Assembly: GCF_000750635.1 (NCBI RefSeq)
Contig: NZ_CCDM010000008.1
Span: 62,001 to 126,000, forward strand
Length of the DNA: 64,000 nucleotides
Source: Oceanobacillus jeddahensis
Lineage (GTDB): Bacteria > Bacillota > Bacilli > Bacillales > Amphibacillaceae
Direction of reading: 5' to 3'
Shown piece after piece: positions 25,964 through 35,843 of this stretch. The position numbers were made by a program, and so were the translations under genes. The first letter of the stretch is position 1; every line of letters starts with the position of its first letter. The notes under the pieces were generated by a model. It was not told the DNA's origin. It did not search any database and worked only from the letters and a program-made list of their open reading frames with translations.

Positions 25964-26401
25964 TTATCCGCGAAGTTCGTAAACTTCTGGTTTTTGAGCT
26001 TGATGGCTATGCTCAGCGCCTCTATATACATACAATTTCTTTTTCATTTTACGACCTAAAGGTCCTTTTGGAAGCATCCCTTTAATTGCAACTTCAAGCA
26101 TTTCTTCAGGATACTTTGTACGCATTTCGTATGCGTTACGAGATCTTAATCCACCTGGATAATTGGAATGATTATAGTACATTTTGTCATTGATCTTGTT
26201 TCCAGATAGTTCAATTTTGTCTGCATTGATGATAATTACATAATCACCAGTGTCTGCATGTGGTGTGTACGTAGGTTTATGTTTACCACGTAAGATAGAA
26301 GCTACTTCGCTTGCTAAACGTCCTAAACGTTGCCCTTCCGCATCCACAACTAGCCATTTGCGTTCAATATTTGCTTCATTTGCCATGAAAGTTGTGCGCA
26401 T
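25964..26401 (-). CDS. rplM: 50S ribosomal protein L13
   Basis: 145 residues; an early 50S assembly protein. The signature YIIINADKIELSGNK and the GMLPKGPLGRKM block are present. The start MRTTFMA at 26401 is eight bases after GGAGGG. It begins the rplM-rpsI operon, which has its own promoter about 115 bases upstream. Confidence 0.97.
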   Translation of the reverse strand: MRTTFMANEANIERKWLVVDAEGQRLGRLASEVASILRGKHKPTYTPHADTGDYVIIINADKIELSGNKINDKMYYNHSNYPGGLRSRNAYEMRTKYPEEMLEVAIKGMLPKGPLGRKMKKKLYVYRGAEHSHQAQKPEVYELRG

Positions 26402-26514
26402 GATTTTTTCCCTCCATATATCAATCATTCTTTATTATTCGTAATCATATTTTTATTCTCAACACAATTAGTTTCCGGGGCTAATCATGGTTTAGAAATA
26501 AAATGCCATATATC

Positions 26515-26543
26515 ATCTTATACCTTTTACAAACAAAAGTCAA
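26515..26543 (-). promoter_or_regulatory. Sigma-A promoter of rplM-rpsI
   Basis: TTGACT and TAAGAT with a 17-base spacer on the minus strand. It lies between truA and rplM, so the two r-protein genes can be transcribed apart from the ecf-truA genes. The leader of ~105 bases is of the size expected for an L13 autoregulatory leader, but I could not confirm its fold. Confidence 0.65.
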
Positions 26544-26631
26544 GCCCAGTATGAAAGTAATTGAAAAATTATTTTTGTTTTACATAGACCATTAAAAATA
26601 AAATTAAATTATTAAGCTGTCTCATCTTGAA

Positions 26632-27405
26632 TCAATTTTCTGTGTGATTTCTTTCTCCTTCTTCCTCATAACTTACTTCCCATAAATACAGCCCTTTTGG
26701 GGAAATCGTCTTTCCAAGCTGCCCTCTTTCTCTTGCTTCCAGAAGCGCTGGTATATCTTCAGGTTTCCGCTTGCCAATTCCCACGTCCAAAAGCGAACTG
26801 ACCATTATCCGCACCATATTGTACAGAAAGCCGCTACCACGGAAAACAAATTCTATATCATCATCTTTCTTCCTGCAGGATGCGTGGAATAATGTACGCA
26901 CTTTAGAGCCTTTCACAGACGATTTTGCGGAAGAAAAGGTAGTAAAGTCATGTGTCCCCTCTAAATGCTTACAGGCAGCTTGTATAGCCTCTATATCAAG
27001 ACTTTTAGGAAAGTGTAATACATAATCCCGGCGAAATACATCAGGATCTTCCCGATTCAAAACAAGATAATGATACTCCTTTTGCTTCACACTGTAGCGC
27101 GCATGAAAAGCATCAGCCACTTTCTCCACGTTGACTACCCGAACATCATCTGACAGTAGTGTATTGATCGCCTGTTTCCAATTTCGTTCAGGTATCGTTA
27201 AAGGCGTATCGAAATGAATAACCTGTCCAACCGCATGGACACCTGTATCCGTCCGTCCTGATGCCTGAATACGGATCGTTTCACCTTTATGAATTTTAGT
27301 TAAGGCTTTTTCCAGTGAGCCCTGGACGGTCCGGTGGTCAGGCTGCACCTGAAAACCCGCAAAGTCTGAACCATCATAAGCAATTGTACATTTTATTCTT
27401 TCCAT
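26632..27405 (-). CDS. truA: tRNA pseudouridine(38-40) synthase TruA
   Basis: A 257-residue enzyme that converts uridines 38-40 of the tRNA anticodon arm to pseudouridine. The catalytic aspartate lies in SGRTDTGVHA, after the opening IAYDGSDFAGFQVQ. RIMVSSLLDVGIGK is the C-terminal landmark. It follows ecfT by 22 bases, the order found in B. subtilis. Confidence 0.96.
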   Translation of the reverse strand: MERIKCTIAYDGSDFAGFQVQPDHRTVQGSLEKALTKIHKGETIRIQASGRTDTGVHAVGQVIHFDTPLTIPERNWKQAINTLLSDDVRVVNVEKVADAFHARYSVKQKEYHYLVLNREDPDVFRRDYVLHFPKSLDIEAIQAACKHLEGTHDFTTFSSAKSSVKGSKVRTLFHASCRKKDDDIEFVFRGSGFLYNMVRIMVSSLLDVGIGKRKPEDIPALLEARERGQLGKTISPKGLYLWEVSYEEEGERNHTEN

Positions 27406-27427
27406 TTATATAGTCCCTTTCCTTCCA

Positions 27428-28225
27428 TTACTGTCTTAATACAAACAATGCCACTAACATCAATACAAAGGCGGTCAATACAAGAATATCCTTTGCACCT
27501 ACATGTAATTCACGCAGCTTGCTTCTTCCTTCCCCGCCTTGGTAACCACGTGCTTCCATTGCCATTGCCAAATCCTCTGCCCGCTTAAAGGCACTGACAA
27601 ATAAAGGAACTAATAATGGGATAACTGCCATCACCCGATCCTTGATAGGTCCCGTACGAAAATCAACACCACGTGCTGCCTGTGCACGAGATATTTTATC
27701 CGTTTCCTGCATCAAGGTTGGAATAAAACGCAAGGAAATAGACATCATCAAAGCTAACTCATGGACAGGAAACTTAATTTTTTTCAAGGGGTGAAGCATT
27801 TCTTCCATCGCATCAGTAATTTCAATCGGCGTTGTTGTCAACGTTAATAAAGAAGTCGTCAGGATAAGCAGGAAAAAACGCAAGGAAATTGCAAAACCTT
27901 GGATAACCCCGCCGCTATAGATTTTGAAAAATCCCCAATCTACCAAAATATCTCCTTCGTTTGTAATAATTAAATGCAGAATAAAAGTAAAAATAATTAA
28001 AAACCAGACAGGTAATAGTCCTTTTAATATAAACTGTAACGGTACTTTTGAATTCCAAACACAAAGCAATGAAAAAGCTGTTAATAAGCTGTATGACGGT
28101 ACGTTGTTTGCAAAAAAGACAACAATCACAAAGAAAAAGACAACCGTTATTTTCGTTCTAGGATCTAAACGATGAATAAAGGAGTTCCCAGGAACATACT
28201 GACCAATGATTAAGGCATTATTCAT
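27428..28225 (-). CDS. ecfT: Energy-coupling factor transporter transmembrane protein EcfT
   Basis: A 265-residue membrane scaffold that joins the two ECF ATPases to interchangeable vitamin/metal-binding S components. About five helices; the two cytoplasmic coupling helices carry the Ala-Arg-Gly type motifs SRAQAARGVDFRTG and AMEARGYQGG. Its start overlaps the ecfA2 stop by eight bases, indicating coupled translation. No S-component gene lies beside it, so this is a shared (group II) module. Confidence 0.95.
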   Translation of the reverse strand: MNNALIIGQYVPGNSFIHRLDPRTKITVVFFFVIVVFFANNVPSYSLLTAFSLLCVWNSKVPLQFILKGLLPVWFLIIFTFILHLIITNEGDILVDWGFFKIYSGGVIQGFAISLRFFLLILTTSLLTLTTTPIEITDAMEEMLHPLKKIKFPVHELALMMSISLRFIPTLMQETDKISRAQAARGVDFRTGPIKDRVMAVIPLLVPLFVSAFKRAEDLAMAMEARGYQGGEGRSKLRELHVGAKDILVLTAFVLMLVALFVLRQ

Positions 28226-29087
28226 CAGAACCCACCTCCAGCTGCCCTTTTATCTCATTTGCTAACTCTTGCAAGGATTGATACTGATAGTTTAATGCAG
28301 CACCAAAGCGCTTATTATATTGATTTAGGAAATGAATAACCTCTGGAACATCTAATTGGACGTCCTGCAGCTTGTCTGCCTGCTTAAACACTTCGAGCGG
28401 TGGTCCTTCCATATATTTTTGGCCGCCATTTAAAATAATCACTTTATCCGCATAGGCCAATGCATCTTCCATGCTATGTGTTACTAACACCGTTGTCAGA
28501 TTACGCTCCTGATGCAGCTGATAAAACATATCCATGATTTCACGCTGTCCACGCGGATCCAGTCCAGCAGTCGGCTCGTCCAATACAAGCACTTCTGGAG
28601 CCATTGCTAATACACCTGCAATAGCTACACGTCGTTTTTGCCCACCACTTAGATCAAATGGAGAACGCTCTAATATTTCTTCAGGCAGGCCGACAGCAGG
28701 GAGGATTCTTTCTATTCTGTGATTAATTTCCTCCTGCTCGACATCAAAATTCTTTGGACCAAAAGCAATATCTTTCGCAACTGTCTCTTCAAACAATTGA
28801 TGCTCCGGATACTGAAACACAACACCGACTTTTTTTCTTAAATTACGGATGTCCTTAGGCTTGCCTTCTGAAGTCAGCTGGAAATCACCAATTGTTATTT
28901 CTCCCCTGCTCGGCAAACTTAAACCGTTTAAATGCTGAATAAGCGTTGATTTTCCAGATCCTGTATGACCGATTACTGTAACAAATGAACCAGAATCAAC
29001 CGTAAAGGAAATGTCTTTAAGTGCTTTATGGGCAAAAGGGCTATTCTCTTGATAAATATAACTTACGTTTTTGAATTGAATGTCCAT
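28218..29087 (-). CDS. ecfA2: Energy-coupling factor ATP-binding protein EcfA2
   Basis: A 289-residue ABC ATPase: Walker A GHTGSGKST, Q-loop VVFQYPEHQLFEET, signature LSGGQKRR, Walker B VLVLDEPT and H-loop VLVTHSMED. It pairs with EcfA1 to energise vitamin uptake. It overlaps ecfA1 by 25 bases and ecfT by eight. Confidence 0.95.
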   Translation of the reverse strand: MDIQFKNVSYIYQENSPFAHKALKDISFTVDSGSFVTVIGHTGSGKSTLIQHLNGLSLPSRGEITIGDFQLTSEGKPKDIRNLRKKVGVVFQYPEHQLFEETVAKDIAFGPKNFDVEQEEINHRIERILPAVGLPEEILERSPFDLSGGQKRRVAIAGVLAMAPEVLVLDEPTAGLDPRGQREIMDMFYQLHQERNLTTVLVTHSMEDALAYADKVIILNGGQKYMEGPPLEVFKQADKLQDVQLDVPEVIHFLNQYNKRFGAALNYQYQSLQELANEIKGQLEVGSDE

Positions 29088-29905
29088 AATTCCTCCAACA
29101 ACTCTTCGTGGTTTAATGCTGCTTCTTTTAATTCGACTCCCTGCTTCATCAGCTCATCGGTTAATTGTGCAACAAAAGGTACATCTAAGCCAATTTCCCG
29201 TAATTCTTCCCGTTGTAAGAATAACTCCCTTGGTGTTGTTTCCTTCCAAATTTGCCCCTTATTCATCACAATCACACGATCTGCTTGAACAATTTCCTGT
29301 AAATCATGTGTGATGGTTATCAGGGATAGACCCTCTGATTCCTGAATATCATTCACGGTATGCATAATTTCTTTTCTACCTGTCGGGTCAAGCATAGCAG
29401 TTGCTTCATCTAAAATTAATACCTTAGGAGCAATCGCTAAAACACTGGCAATCGCCACCCGCTGCTTTTGCCCTCCGGATAAACGATGTGGTTCTGTTAT
29501 TAAATAATCTTGCATACGAACAGCAGATAAGGTGCGCTGGATTCGCTCTCTCATCTCTTCTCTGGGAACCCCTCTGTTTTCCATTCCAAATGCAACATCA
29601 TCTTGAACGGTTGCGCCAACAAATTGATTATCTGGATTTTGAAAGACCATTCCTACATCTTTCCGTATATCCCATACTGTATCGTCATCTACTTTTTTCC
29701 CGTCGACAGTGATTTCCCCGTCGTTTGGCATTAATAATCCATTTAACAGCTTGGCAATGGTCGATTTCCCGGAGCCGTTATGTCCGATAATCGCTACCCA
29801 TTCGCATTCATAAATATCAAAGGAAACCTGATTTAACACAAGCGCTCCCTCTTCCTCATATTGAAAGGAAACATTCTTAAACTCTACCAGCTTTTTTCTG
29901 TCCAT
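29063..29905 (-). CDS. ecfA1: Energy-coupling factor ATP-binding protein EcfA1
   Basis: A 280-residue ABC ATPase: Walker A GHNGSGKST, Q-loop VFQNPDNQFVG, signature LSGGQKQR, Walker B LILDEATAMLD (Ala in place of the usual Pro, normal for EcfA1) and H-loop TITHDLQE. First gene of the ecfA1-ecfA2-ecfT-truA run, ~325 bases beyond rplQ, as in B. subtilis. Confidence 0.95.
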   Translation of the reverse strand: MDRKKLVEFKNVSFQYEEEGALVLNQVSFDIYECEWVAIIGHNGSGKSTIAKLLNGLLMPNDGEITVDGKKVDDDTVWDIRKDVGMVFQNPDNQFVGATVQDDVAFGMENRGVPREEMRERIQRTLSAVRMQDYLITEPHRLSGGQKQRVAIASVLAIAPKVLILDEATAMLDPTGRKEIMHTVNDIQESEGLSLITITHDLQEIVQADRVIVMNKGQIWKETTPRELFLQREELREIGLDVPFVAQLTDELMKQGVELKEAALNHEELLEELWTFNSKT

Positions 29906-30229
29906 CCAGACACCTCCCTCTCTTATTGTTTATTATGTAATTTGTTTTATCTATTATGGTTATTATTTTACTCATAGCGGCTGATGAACGAAAGTATTTA
30001 CTTAAACAAAAGCTGATAATGTTTAATAGTAATTCTGGCCAACGCTACGGAAATACACTACGCTGGGTATTGAGTGAAAAAATTCATTTTTCTCTATACA
30101 CAAAAAGACTAGGGGCAATATTAATCAAGATTTTATATCAAAACTAGTGAATAATCATTTTCAATACAAAAAAAGGGCTTGGATAACCTCTGAGAGAGAT
30201 TGAGTCCTGCCCCTTGCCGTTTGTAGTAA
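29906..30229. other. Intergenic between rplQ and ecfA1, with a probable rplQ terminator
   Basis: On the minus strand AAGGGGC (about 30222) can pair with GCCCTT (about 30170) around a second, smaller hairpin, and TTTTTTT follows, which suits the end of the alpha operon. The rest is AT-rich and should contain the ecf promoter. A 63-codon plus-strand frame at 29956 has no ribosome-binding site. Confidence 0.5.
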
Positions 30230-30583
30230 TTAAACCAACTCAATGATTGCCATTTTAGCGCCATCGCCTTGGCGTTCACCAAGTTTAAGAACGCGTGTAT
30301 ATCCACCTTGTCTATCTTCATAGCGCGCAGCAACATCATCAAATAGTTTTTGAATTACGTTATTATCTTCATCCGCTTCTTTGTTGTATAAAAATGCTGC
30401 AGCTTGACGGCGTGCATGTAAATCGCCACGCTTCCCAAGAGTAATCATTTTATCTACAATCGATCTTAACTCTTTCGCTTTTGCTTCTGTTGTTTCAATG
30501 CGTTCATGAATGATTACATCAGCTGCAAGGTTGCGAAGAAGAGCCATACGACTATCTGTTGTACGTCCTAATTTTCTAGCCAC
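30230..30583 (-). CDS. rplQ: 50S ribosomal protein L17
   Basis: 117 residues, with the KLGRTTDSRMALLRNLA start and YTRVLKLGERQGDGAKMAIIEL end of bacterial L17, which sits near the peptide exit tunnel. Last gene of the alpha operon, after rpoA. Confidence 0.97.
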   Translation of the reverse strand: MARKLGRTTDSRMALLRNLAADVIIHERIETTEAKAKELRSIVDKMITLGKRGDLHARRQAAAFLYNKEADEDNNVIQKLFDDVAARYEDRQGGYTRVLKLGERQGDGAKMAIIELV

Positions 30584-30627
30584 GGACTATCCCTCCCTTT
30601 TTTGAAACTAGTCAGGTGACTGTTATA

Positions 30628-31572
30628 TCAGTCATCATCTCGAAGACCTAGTCCTAGATCCTCTAATTTCACTTTTACTTCTTCTAATGATTTACGTCCT
30701 AAATTACGAACCTTCATCATATCTTCTTCAGATTTATTTGCAAGCTCTTGAACAGTATTGATGCCAGCACGCTTCAAGCAGTTGTAAGAACGAACAGAAA
30801 GATCAAGTTCTTCGATAGTCATTTCCATCACTTTTTCTTTTTGATCTTCTTCTTTTTCAACCATAATTTCCACATTCTGTGCTTCATCTGTTAAGCTCAC
30901 AAAAATATTTAAATGCTCCGTAATAATTTTCGCACCCAGGGAAACAGCTTCTTCCGGGCGAATACTACCGTCCGTCGAAACATCTAATGTTAGTTTATCA
31001 TAATTAGCGATTTGACCTACACGTGTGTTTTCTACTTGATACGTCACACGTGATACTGGTGTGAAAATGGAATCAATTGGAATAACACCAATTGGTTGAT
31101 CATCAAACTTGTTTTCATCTGCCGGACGATATCCGCGACCTCTTTCAGCAGTTAACTTCATATGAAGGCTAGCTTTACTATTTAATGTAGCAATATGAAG
31201 ATCTGGATTCATCACTTCTACATCACTATCATAGGTTAAGTCTGCAGCTGTCACCGCTCCTTCGCCTTGCACATCAATTTCTAATGTTTTCGGCTCATCT
31301 GAGTAGATTTTAAGAGCAAGTTTTTTCAAGTTAAGAATGATAGTAGTTACATCCTCCACAACCCCGTCAATCGTTGAAAATTCGTGCAGTGCTCCATCAA
31401 TATGAACAGATGTTACAGCAGCACCTGGTAGTGAGGATAGTAAGATACGACGCAAGGAGTTTCCAAGTGTGGCACCATATCCACGTTCTAGCGGTTCAAC
31501 TACAAATTTCCCAAACGTAGCGTCCTCGCTAACTTCAATCGTTTCAATTTTTGGCTTTTCTATCTCGATCAT
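30628..31572 (-). CDS. rpoA: DNA-directed RNA polymerase subunit alpha
   Basis: 314 residues. The N-terminal dimerisation/assembly domain has the GYGATLGNSLRRILLSSLPG motif; the C-terminal domain, which binds UP elements and activators, has LDLSVRSYNCLKRAGINTV and GRKSLEEVKVKLEDLGL. An acidic, Glu/Lys-rich linker separates them (~228-243). A 200-base gap separates it from rpsK, longer than elsewhere in the cluster. Confidence 0.98.
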   Translation of the reverse strand: MIEIEKPKIETIEVSEDATFGKFVVEPLERGYGATLGNSLRRILLSSLPGAAVTSVHIDGALHEFSTIDGVVEDVTTIILNLKKLALKIYSDEPKTLEIDVQGEGAVTAADLTYDSDVEVMNPDLHIATLNSKASLHMKLTAERGRGYRPADENKFDDQPIGVIPIDSIFTPVSRVTYQVENTRVGQIANYDKLTLDVSTDGSIRPEEAVSLGAKIITEHLNIFVSLTDEAQNVEIMVEKEEDQKEKVMEMTIEELDLSVRSYNCLKRAGINTVQELANKSEEDMMKVRNLGRKSLEEVKVKLEDLGLGLRDDD

Positions 31573-31775
31573 TTAACAAACCCTCCTTTAAAACGTCGAA
31601 ACCCCGGCTAGACAAACAAAGTCTAACCGAAATTCCTCAAATAGGCAGTTGGCGTTTCTGCGCTACCTAAAAATCTTTCGTACGAATTGTCTTTGGAATC
31701 TGTTTATCTACACAGTAGATAACCGTATGTTTTATCAACCATTATTGACAGATTGATAAATTATATACGGTTAAA

Positions 31776-32165
<390 letters not shown>

Positions 32166-32186
32166 TTGTAAGCTTACCTCCTTACA

Positions 32187-32555
32187 TTACTTTTTCTTGT
32201 TAGCCATTGTTTTACGTGGGCCTTTACGTGTACGAGAGTTATTCTTTGTTTTTTGTCCACGAACTGGTAATCCGCGACGATGACGGATACCTCTATAAGC
32301 ACCAATTTCAATCAAACGTTTAATGTTTAAAGATACTTCACGACGAAGGTCACCTTCTGTAGTGTAGCTATTATCAATCGCTTGACGGATTCTCGCTAAT
32401 TCATCTTCTGTTAAATCACGAACACGAGTATCTTCAGAAACGCCTGCTTCTTTAAGGACTTCCTGTGCTGTAGTTTTTCCAATACCATAGATATAAGTTA
32501 AGGAAATTACTACACGTTTATCACGTGGAATATCAATACCTGCAATACGTGCCAT
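32187..32555 (-). CDS. rpsM: 30S ribosomal protein S13
   Basis: 122 residues, with ARIAGIDIPRDKRVVISLTY, YIYGIGKTTA and GLPVRGQKTKNNSRTRKGP. S13 sits in the 30S head and bridges to the large subunit. It follows the tiny rpmJ gene. Confidence 0.98.
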   Translation of the reverse strand: MARIAGIDIPRDKRVVISLTYIYGIGKTTAQEVLKEAGVSEDTRVRDLTEDELARIRQAIDNSYTTEGDLRREVSLNIKRLIEIGAYRGIRHRRGLPVRGQKTKNNSRTRKGPRKTMANKKK

Positions 32556-32578
32556 AGAATGCTAGCACCTCCTATTTT

Positions 32579-32692
32579 TTAGCCTTGTTTTTGTTTGTGT
32601 TTTGGATTTTCACAAATTACCATTACTTTACCTTTGCGTTTGATGACTTTGCATTTCTCGCAAATTGGTTTTACAGATGCTCTTACCTTCAT
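32579..32692 (-). CDS. rpmJ: 50S ribosomal protein L36 (zinc-binding form)
   Basis: A 37-residue protein that reads [20 protein letters not shown] and ends NPKHKQKQG. The C-x2-C ... C-x4-H set (Cys11, Cys14, Cys27, His32) binds zinc, the zinc-dependent C+ paralogue. Three tandem ATG codons (32698, 32695, 32692) lie behind AAAGGAGGT; the third is chosen by spacing and length. Confidence 0.95.
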
Positions 32693-32723
32693 CATCATTA
32701 CCTCCTTTTAGATCGGAGCTCGT

Positions 32724-32942
32724 TTATTTATAACGGTACGTAATTCGTCCTTTGGTTAAATCATACGGAGAAAGTTCAACCGTTACTTTATCGCCTGGTA
32801 AAATGCGGATAAAGTGCATACGGATTTTACCAGATACATGCGCCAATACTGTATGGCCATTCTCAAGCTCTACTTTAAACATCGCATTCGGCAATGTATC
32901 TGTCACTGTACCTTCTACTTCAATAACATCATCTTTCGCCAT
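32724..32942 (-). CDS. infA: Translation initiation factor IF-1
   Basis: 72 residues of a single S1-like OB fold: GTVTDTLPNAMFKVELENGH, AHVSGKIRMHFIRILPGDKV, ending PYDLTKGRITYRYK. IF-1 binds the ribosomal A site during initiation. In B. subtilis it is preceded by map and a KOW-domain gene; here those are missing. Confidence 0.98.
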   Translation of the reverse strand: MAKDDVIEVEGTVTDTLPNAMFKVELENGHTVLAHVSGKIRMHFIRILPGDKVTVELSPYDLTKGRITYRYK

Positions 32943-33401
32943 TGTGTGTGATCTCCCTTCTTCAAATCAGTTACAACCTTATCTTAATCTAGGATAAAGC
33001 TTCATTTCCCTTTTGTAACGAGCCGTTCTTGATGTGCTGCTCGCTCATTTTCAGGAAAACATTAAACGTACATCTAGCGCACTATCATCATCTAAAGACG
33101 ATTTATAAGAGCACTGCTTCCTCCATGGGCCAGCGTAGGACAACCGGCCGTTCACAACCGAGACATCAATTGTACTGACCTGAATCACTATCCTGCATCA
33201 TACGTACAAATGGACCCTGGTTAAAAAATCAATTTGTTAACGTATATCTGCTCTCACCATCACCTAGGCAATTGTTCGTTTATATCAAAAGGTTGATGAA
33301 CCAATTTTTTATCGTGTTTGATAAAAGCATTACACATTATCTCACCTATTATAACTCTCCAGCTTAGGTTTTGCACCTATTCTGTTCATTCCATAGATGA
33401 C
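32943..33401. other. Gene-free stretch between adk and infA where map is expected
   Basis: About 460 bases on either strand give only short frames. I compared the minus-strand translation with the conserved starts and metal-ligand motifs of methionine aminopeptidase and with the small KOW protein usually found here, and saw no match. One minus-strand frame near 33030-33190 is open for ~45 codons (it contains VVNGRLSYAGPWRKQ) but is unlike either protein. It may be a leader or old debris. Confidence 0.55.
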
Positions 33402-34046
33402 TTATTTACCCAAAATGGACTCAATGTCAGAGAAGACGTCGTTAATATCACGATCACCGTCTACCTTCACAAGATATCCTTTATCTTGATAAAAATCAAG
33501 TAATGGTTGTGTTTGCTCTACGTTAACGGCTAATCGTTTCTTTACCGTTTCAGGTTGATCATCATCTCGCTGAATTAACTGGGAGCCATCCTTATCGCAA
33601 ATACCTTCCTCTTTGGGAGGATTATAAATGACATGATAAGTTGTTCCGCAAGTCGGACAAATTCTCCGTCCAGTTAAACGCTCTACCAATTTTTCTTCTG
33701 GTACATCCACATGTATCACATGATCGATGGTTCTATTCAAATCAGCTGTCAATTCTTGCAGTGCTTCAGCCTGAGCGATTGTACGCGGGAATCCATCTAA
33801 TAGAAATCCTTCTGCACAATCATCCTTTCCTAAGCGCTCCTTGACAATACCGATCGTTACTTCGTCTGGAACAAGGTTCCCTTGATCCATATATTCCTTC
33901 GCTTTTTTCCCAAGGTCAGTGCCTTCTTTAATAGCTAGTCGGAACATATCCCCGGTTGAAATATGAGGGATGTTATACTTTTCTTCGATTTTTTCGGCCT
34001 GGGTACCTTTACCGGCACCAGGTAGCCCCATTAAGATTAAATTCAT
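33402..34046 (-). CDS. adk: Adenylate kinase
   Basis: 214 residues; interconverts ATP + AMP and 2 ADP. P-loop GLPGAGKGTQ, AMP-binding GTDLGKKAKEYMDQGNLVPD, GFLLDGFPRT, and a LID domain with CPTCG and CDKD, the Cys3-Asp zinc site common in Gram-positive enzymes. It follows secY by 30 bases. Confidence 0.98.
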   Translation of the reverse strand: MNLILMGLPGAGKGTQAEKIEEKYNIPHISTGDMFRLAIKEGTDLGKKAKEYMDQGNLVPDEVTIGIVKERLGKDDCAEGFLLDGFPRTIAQAEALQELTADLNRTIDHVIHVDVPEEKLVERLTGRRICPTCGTTYHVIYNPPKEEGICDKDGSQLIQRDDDQPETVKKRLAVNVEQTQPLLDFYQDKGYLVKVDGDRDINDVFSDIESILGK

Positions 34047-34076
34047 TGTTTCCCCTCGCTTTTGTAGACAGGAAAT

Positions 34077-35372
34077 TTACTTAATAAACCCTTTATAATG
34101 TCGCTTCACAAGCTGACCTTCCAGTTGTTTCATTGTTGTTAATGCAACACCAACAACAATAATCAAGCTAGTACCGCCAATTTGAACGGACTGCGGTAGA
34201 TTCGCAAGACCCCCCAAGATAATTGGGAATATAGAAACAGTTGCTAAGAATAAGGCACCAACAAAAGTCAATCTGCGAATAACCCTTGTTAAATATTCCT
34301 CAGTATTGTGCCCTGGACGAATACCAGGGATGTAGCCACCTTGTCTTTGCAAGTTCTCTGACATTTGTTCCGGATTAACCTGAACAAATGTATAAAAATA
34401 TGAGAAAGCAATAATTAGTGCAACATAGATTACCATACCTACAGGCTGTGTGTAATCAAAAATGTACGTCACTATACTTGCTACTTGGTTTCCTTCAAAA
34501 AATCCAGCAATAGTTGTAGGTGCAATCATAAAGGCAATCGCAAAAATAACTGGAATTACCCCCGCTGCGTTTACCTTAATCGGTAAATGCGTTGATTGTC
34601 CGCCTACTGGTGTGCGATTTACTAACTTTTTCGCATACTGCACTGGAATTTTACGCAATGCTTCGTTTACGAAAATAATTCCAACCGTAACAGCGATAAC
34701 TACCAATACAATTAACGTTACAATAACGATATTGATAAACAATTCACTTCCTGGATTAGAGAAAAATTGATTGTATATTTGGGCAGCACCATTCGGAATA
34801 GCAGCAACGATACCAGCAAAGATAATGATCGAAATACCATTACCTACACCGTGAGCAGTAATCTGTTCACCTAACCACATGAGAAAAGCTGTTCCGCCTG
34901 TTAATACAATAGCAATGGTTAAGAATTTAATTACGTTAGGGTCATGGATAAGTAATCCGCCTGCCATGGCATTAAAACCGATAGACATAGCAATTGCTTG
35001 CACAAATGCTATCCCAACTGCAGCATAACGTGTTACTTGAGCGATTTTCTTACGCCCCATTTCTCCTTGCTTCTTCCATTCTGCAAACTTCGGAACAACA
35101 TCCATTTGCAACAACTGCATGATAATTGATGCGGTGATGTAAGGCATGATTCCCATCGCAAAGATAGAGAAGTTTTCAAGTGCCCCACCACCAAATGTAT
35201 TGATAAAACCAAACATATTTTGTTGGTTCATCATAAAATCAATTGCTGATTTATCTGTAAAAGGTACAGTTATAAACGTACCAATACGGAATATAATAAG
35301 CATAAGCAGTGTAAAAATAATTTTATTTCTTATATCTTTTACACGTAAAAAATTGGAGAGTGTCTGAAACAA
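34077..35372 (-). CDS. secY: Preprotein translocase subunit SecY
   Basis: 431 residues, ten transmembrane helices forming the protein-conducting channel with SecE and SecG. Landmarks are FNIFAMGIMPYI-like plug/TM2 sequence (ENFSIFAMGIMPYITASIIM) and the VNPEQMSENLQRQGGYIPGI cytosolic loop that contacts SecA. Only one base separates its start from the rplO stop. Confidence 0.98.
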   Translation of the reverse strand: MFQTLSNFLRVKDIRNKIIFTLLMLIIFRIGTFITVPFTDKSAIDFMMNQQNMFGFINTFGGGALENFSIFAMGIMPYITASIIMQLLQMDVVPKFAEWKKQGEMGRKKIAQVTRYAAVGIAFVQAIAMSIGFNAMAGGLLIHDPNVIKFLTIAIVLTGGTAFLMWLGEQITAHGVGNGISIIIFAGIVAAIPNGAAQIYNQFFSNPGSELFINIVIVTLIVLVVIAVTVGIIFVNEALRKIPVQYAKKLVNRTPVGGQSTHLPIKVNAAGVIPVIFAIAFMIAPTTIAGFFEGNQVASIVTYIFDYTQPVGMVIYVALIIAFSYFYTFVQVNPEQMSENLQRQGGYIPGIRPGHNTEEYLTRVIRRLTFVGALFLATVSIFPIILGGLANLPQSVQIGGTSLIIVVGVALTTMKQLEGQLVKRHYKGFIK

Positions 35373-35373
35373 A

Positions 35374-35814
35374 TTAGATCACCTCAGATTGACCGCCCGC
35401 TGCCTCAATTGCTTCTTTCGCAGATGCAGAGAACTTATGGGCTTTAACAGTCAGTTTCTTTTCTAATTGACCTTTTCCAAGAACCTTAATTCCAGCATTT
35501 AATTTGCTTACGACACCAGTTTCTAGTAATAGCTCTGGAGTAACTTCAGTTCCTTCTTCAAAGCGATTAAGCGTGTCAAGATTAACAATTGCATATTCTT
35601 TACGGTTGATGTTGGTAAACCCACGTTTCGGTAAACGTTGGAATAAAGGCATTTGACCACCTTCAAAACCAAGTCTTACCCCACCGCCAGAACGTGCTTT
35701 TTGTCCTTTATGTCCACGGCCAGAAGTTTTTCCGTTACCTGAAGAAGTTCCGCGACCTACACGGTTTCTTGATTTACGAGATCCTTCTGCTGCTTTTAAT
35801 TCATGAAGTTTCAT
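35374..35814 (-). CDS. rplO: 50S ribosomal protein L15
   Basis: 146 residues: MKLHELKAAEGSRKSRNRVG, the glycine-rich GRGTSSGNGKTSGRGHKGQK and FEGGQMPLFQRLPKRGFTN, all typical. A late 50S assembly protein. Confidence 0.98.
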   Translation of the reverse strand: MKLHELKAAEGSRKSRNRVGRGTSSGNGKTSGRGHKGQKARSGGGVRLGFEGGQMPLFQRLPKRGFTNINRKEYAIVNLDTLNRFEEGTEVTPELLLETGVVSKLNAGIKVLGKGQLEKKLTVKAHKFSASAKEAIEAAGGQSEVI

Positions 35815-35843
35815 GCGAGCACCTCCTCTTTACAATAGATTTA

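Noticed and set aside
29956..30147. 63-codon plus-strand frame between rplQ and ecfA1
   Set aside because: No ribosome-binding site and it lies in a region needed for the ecf promoter.
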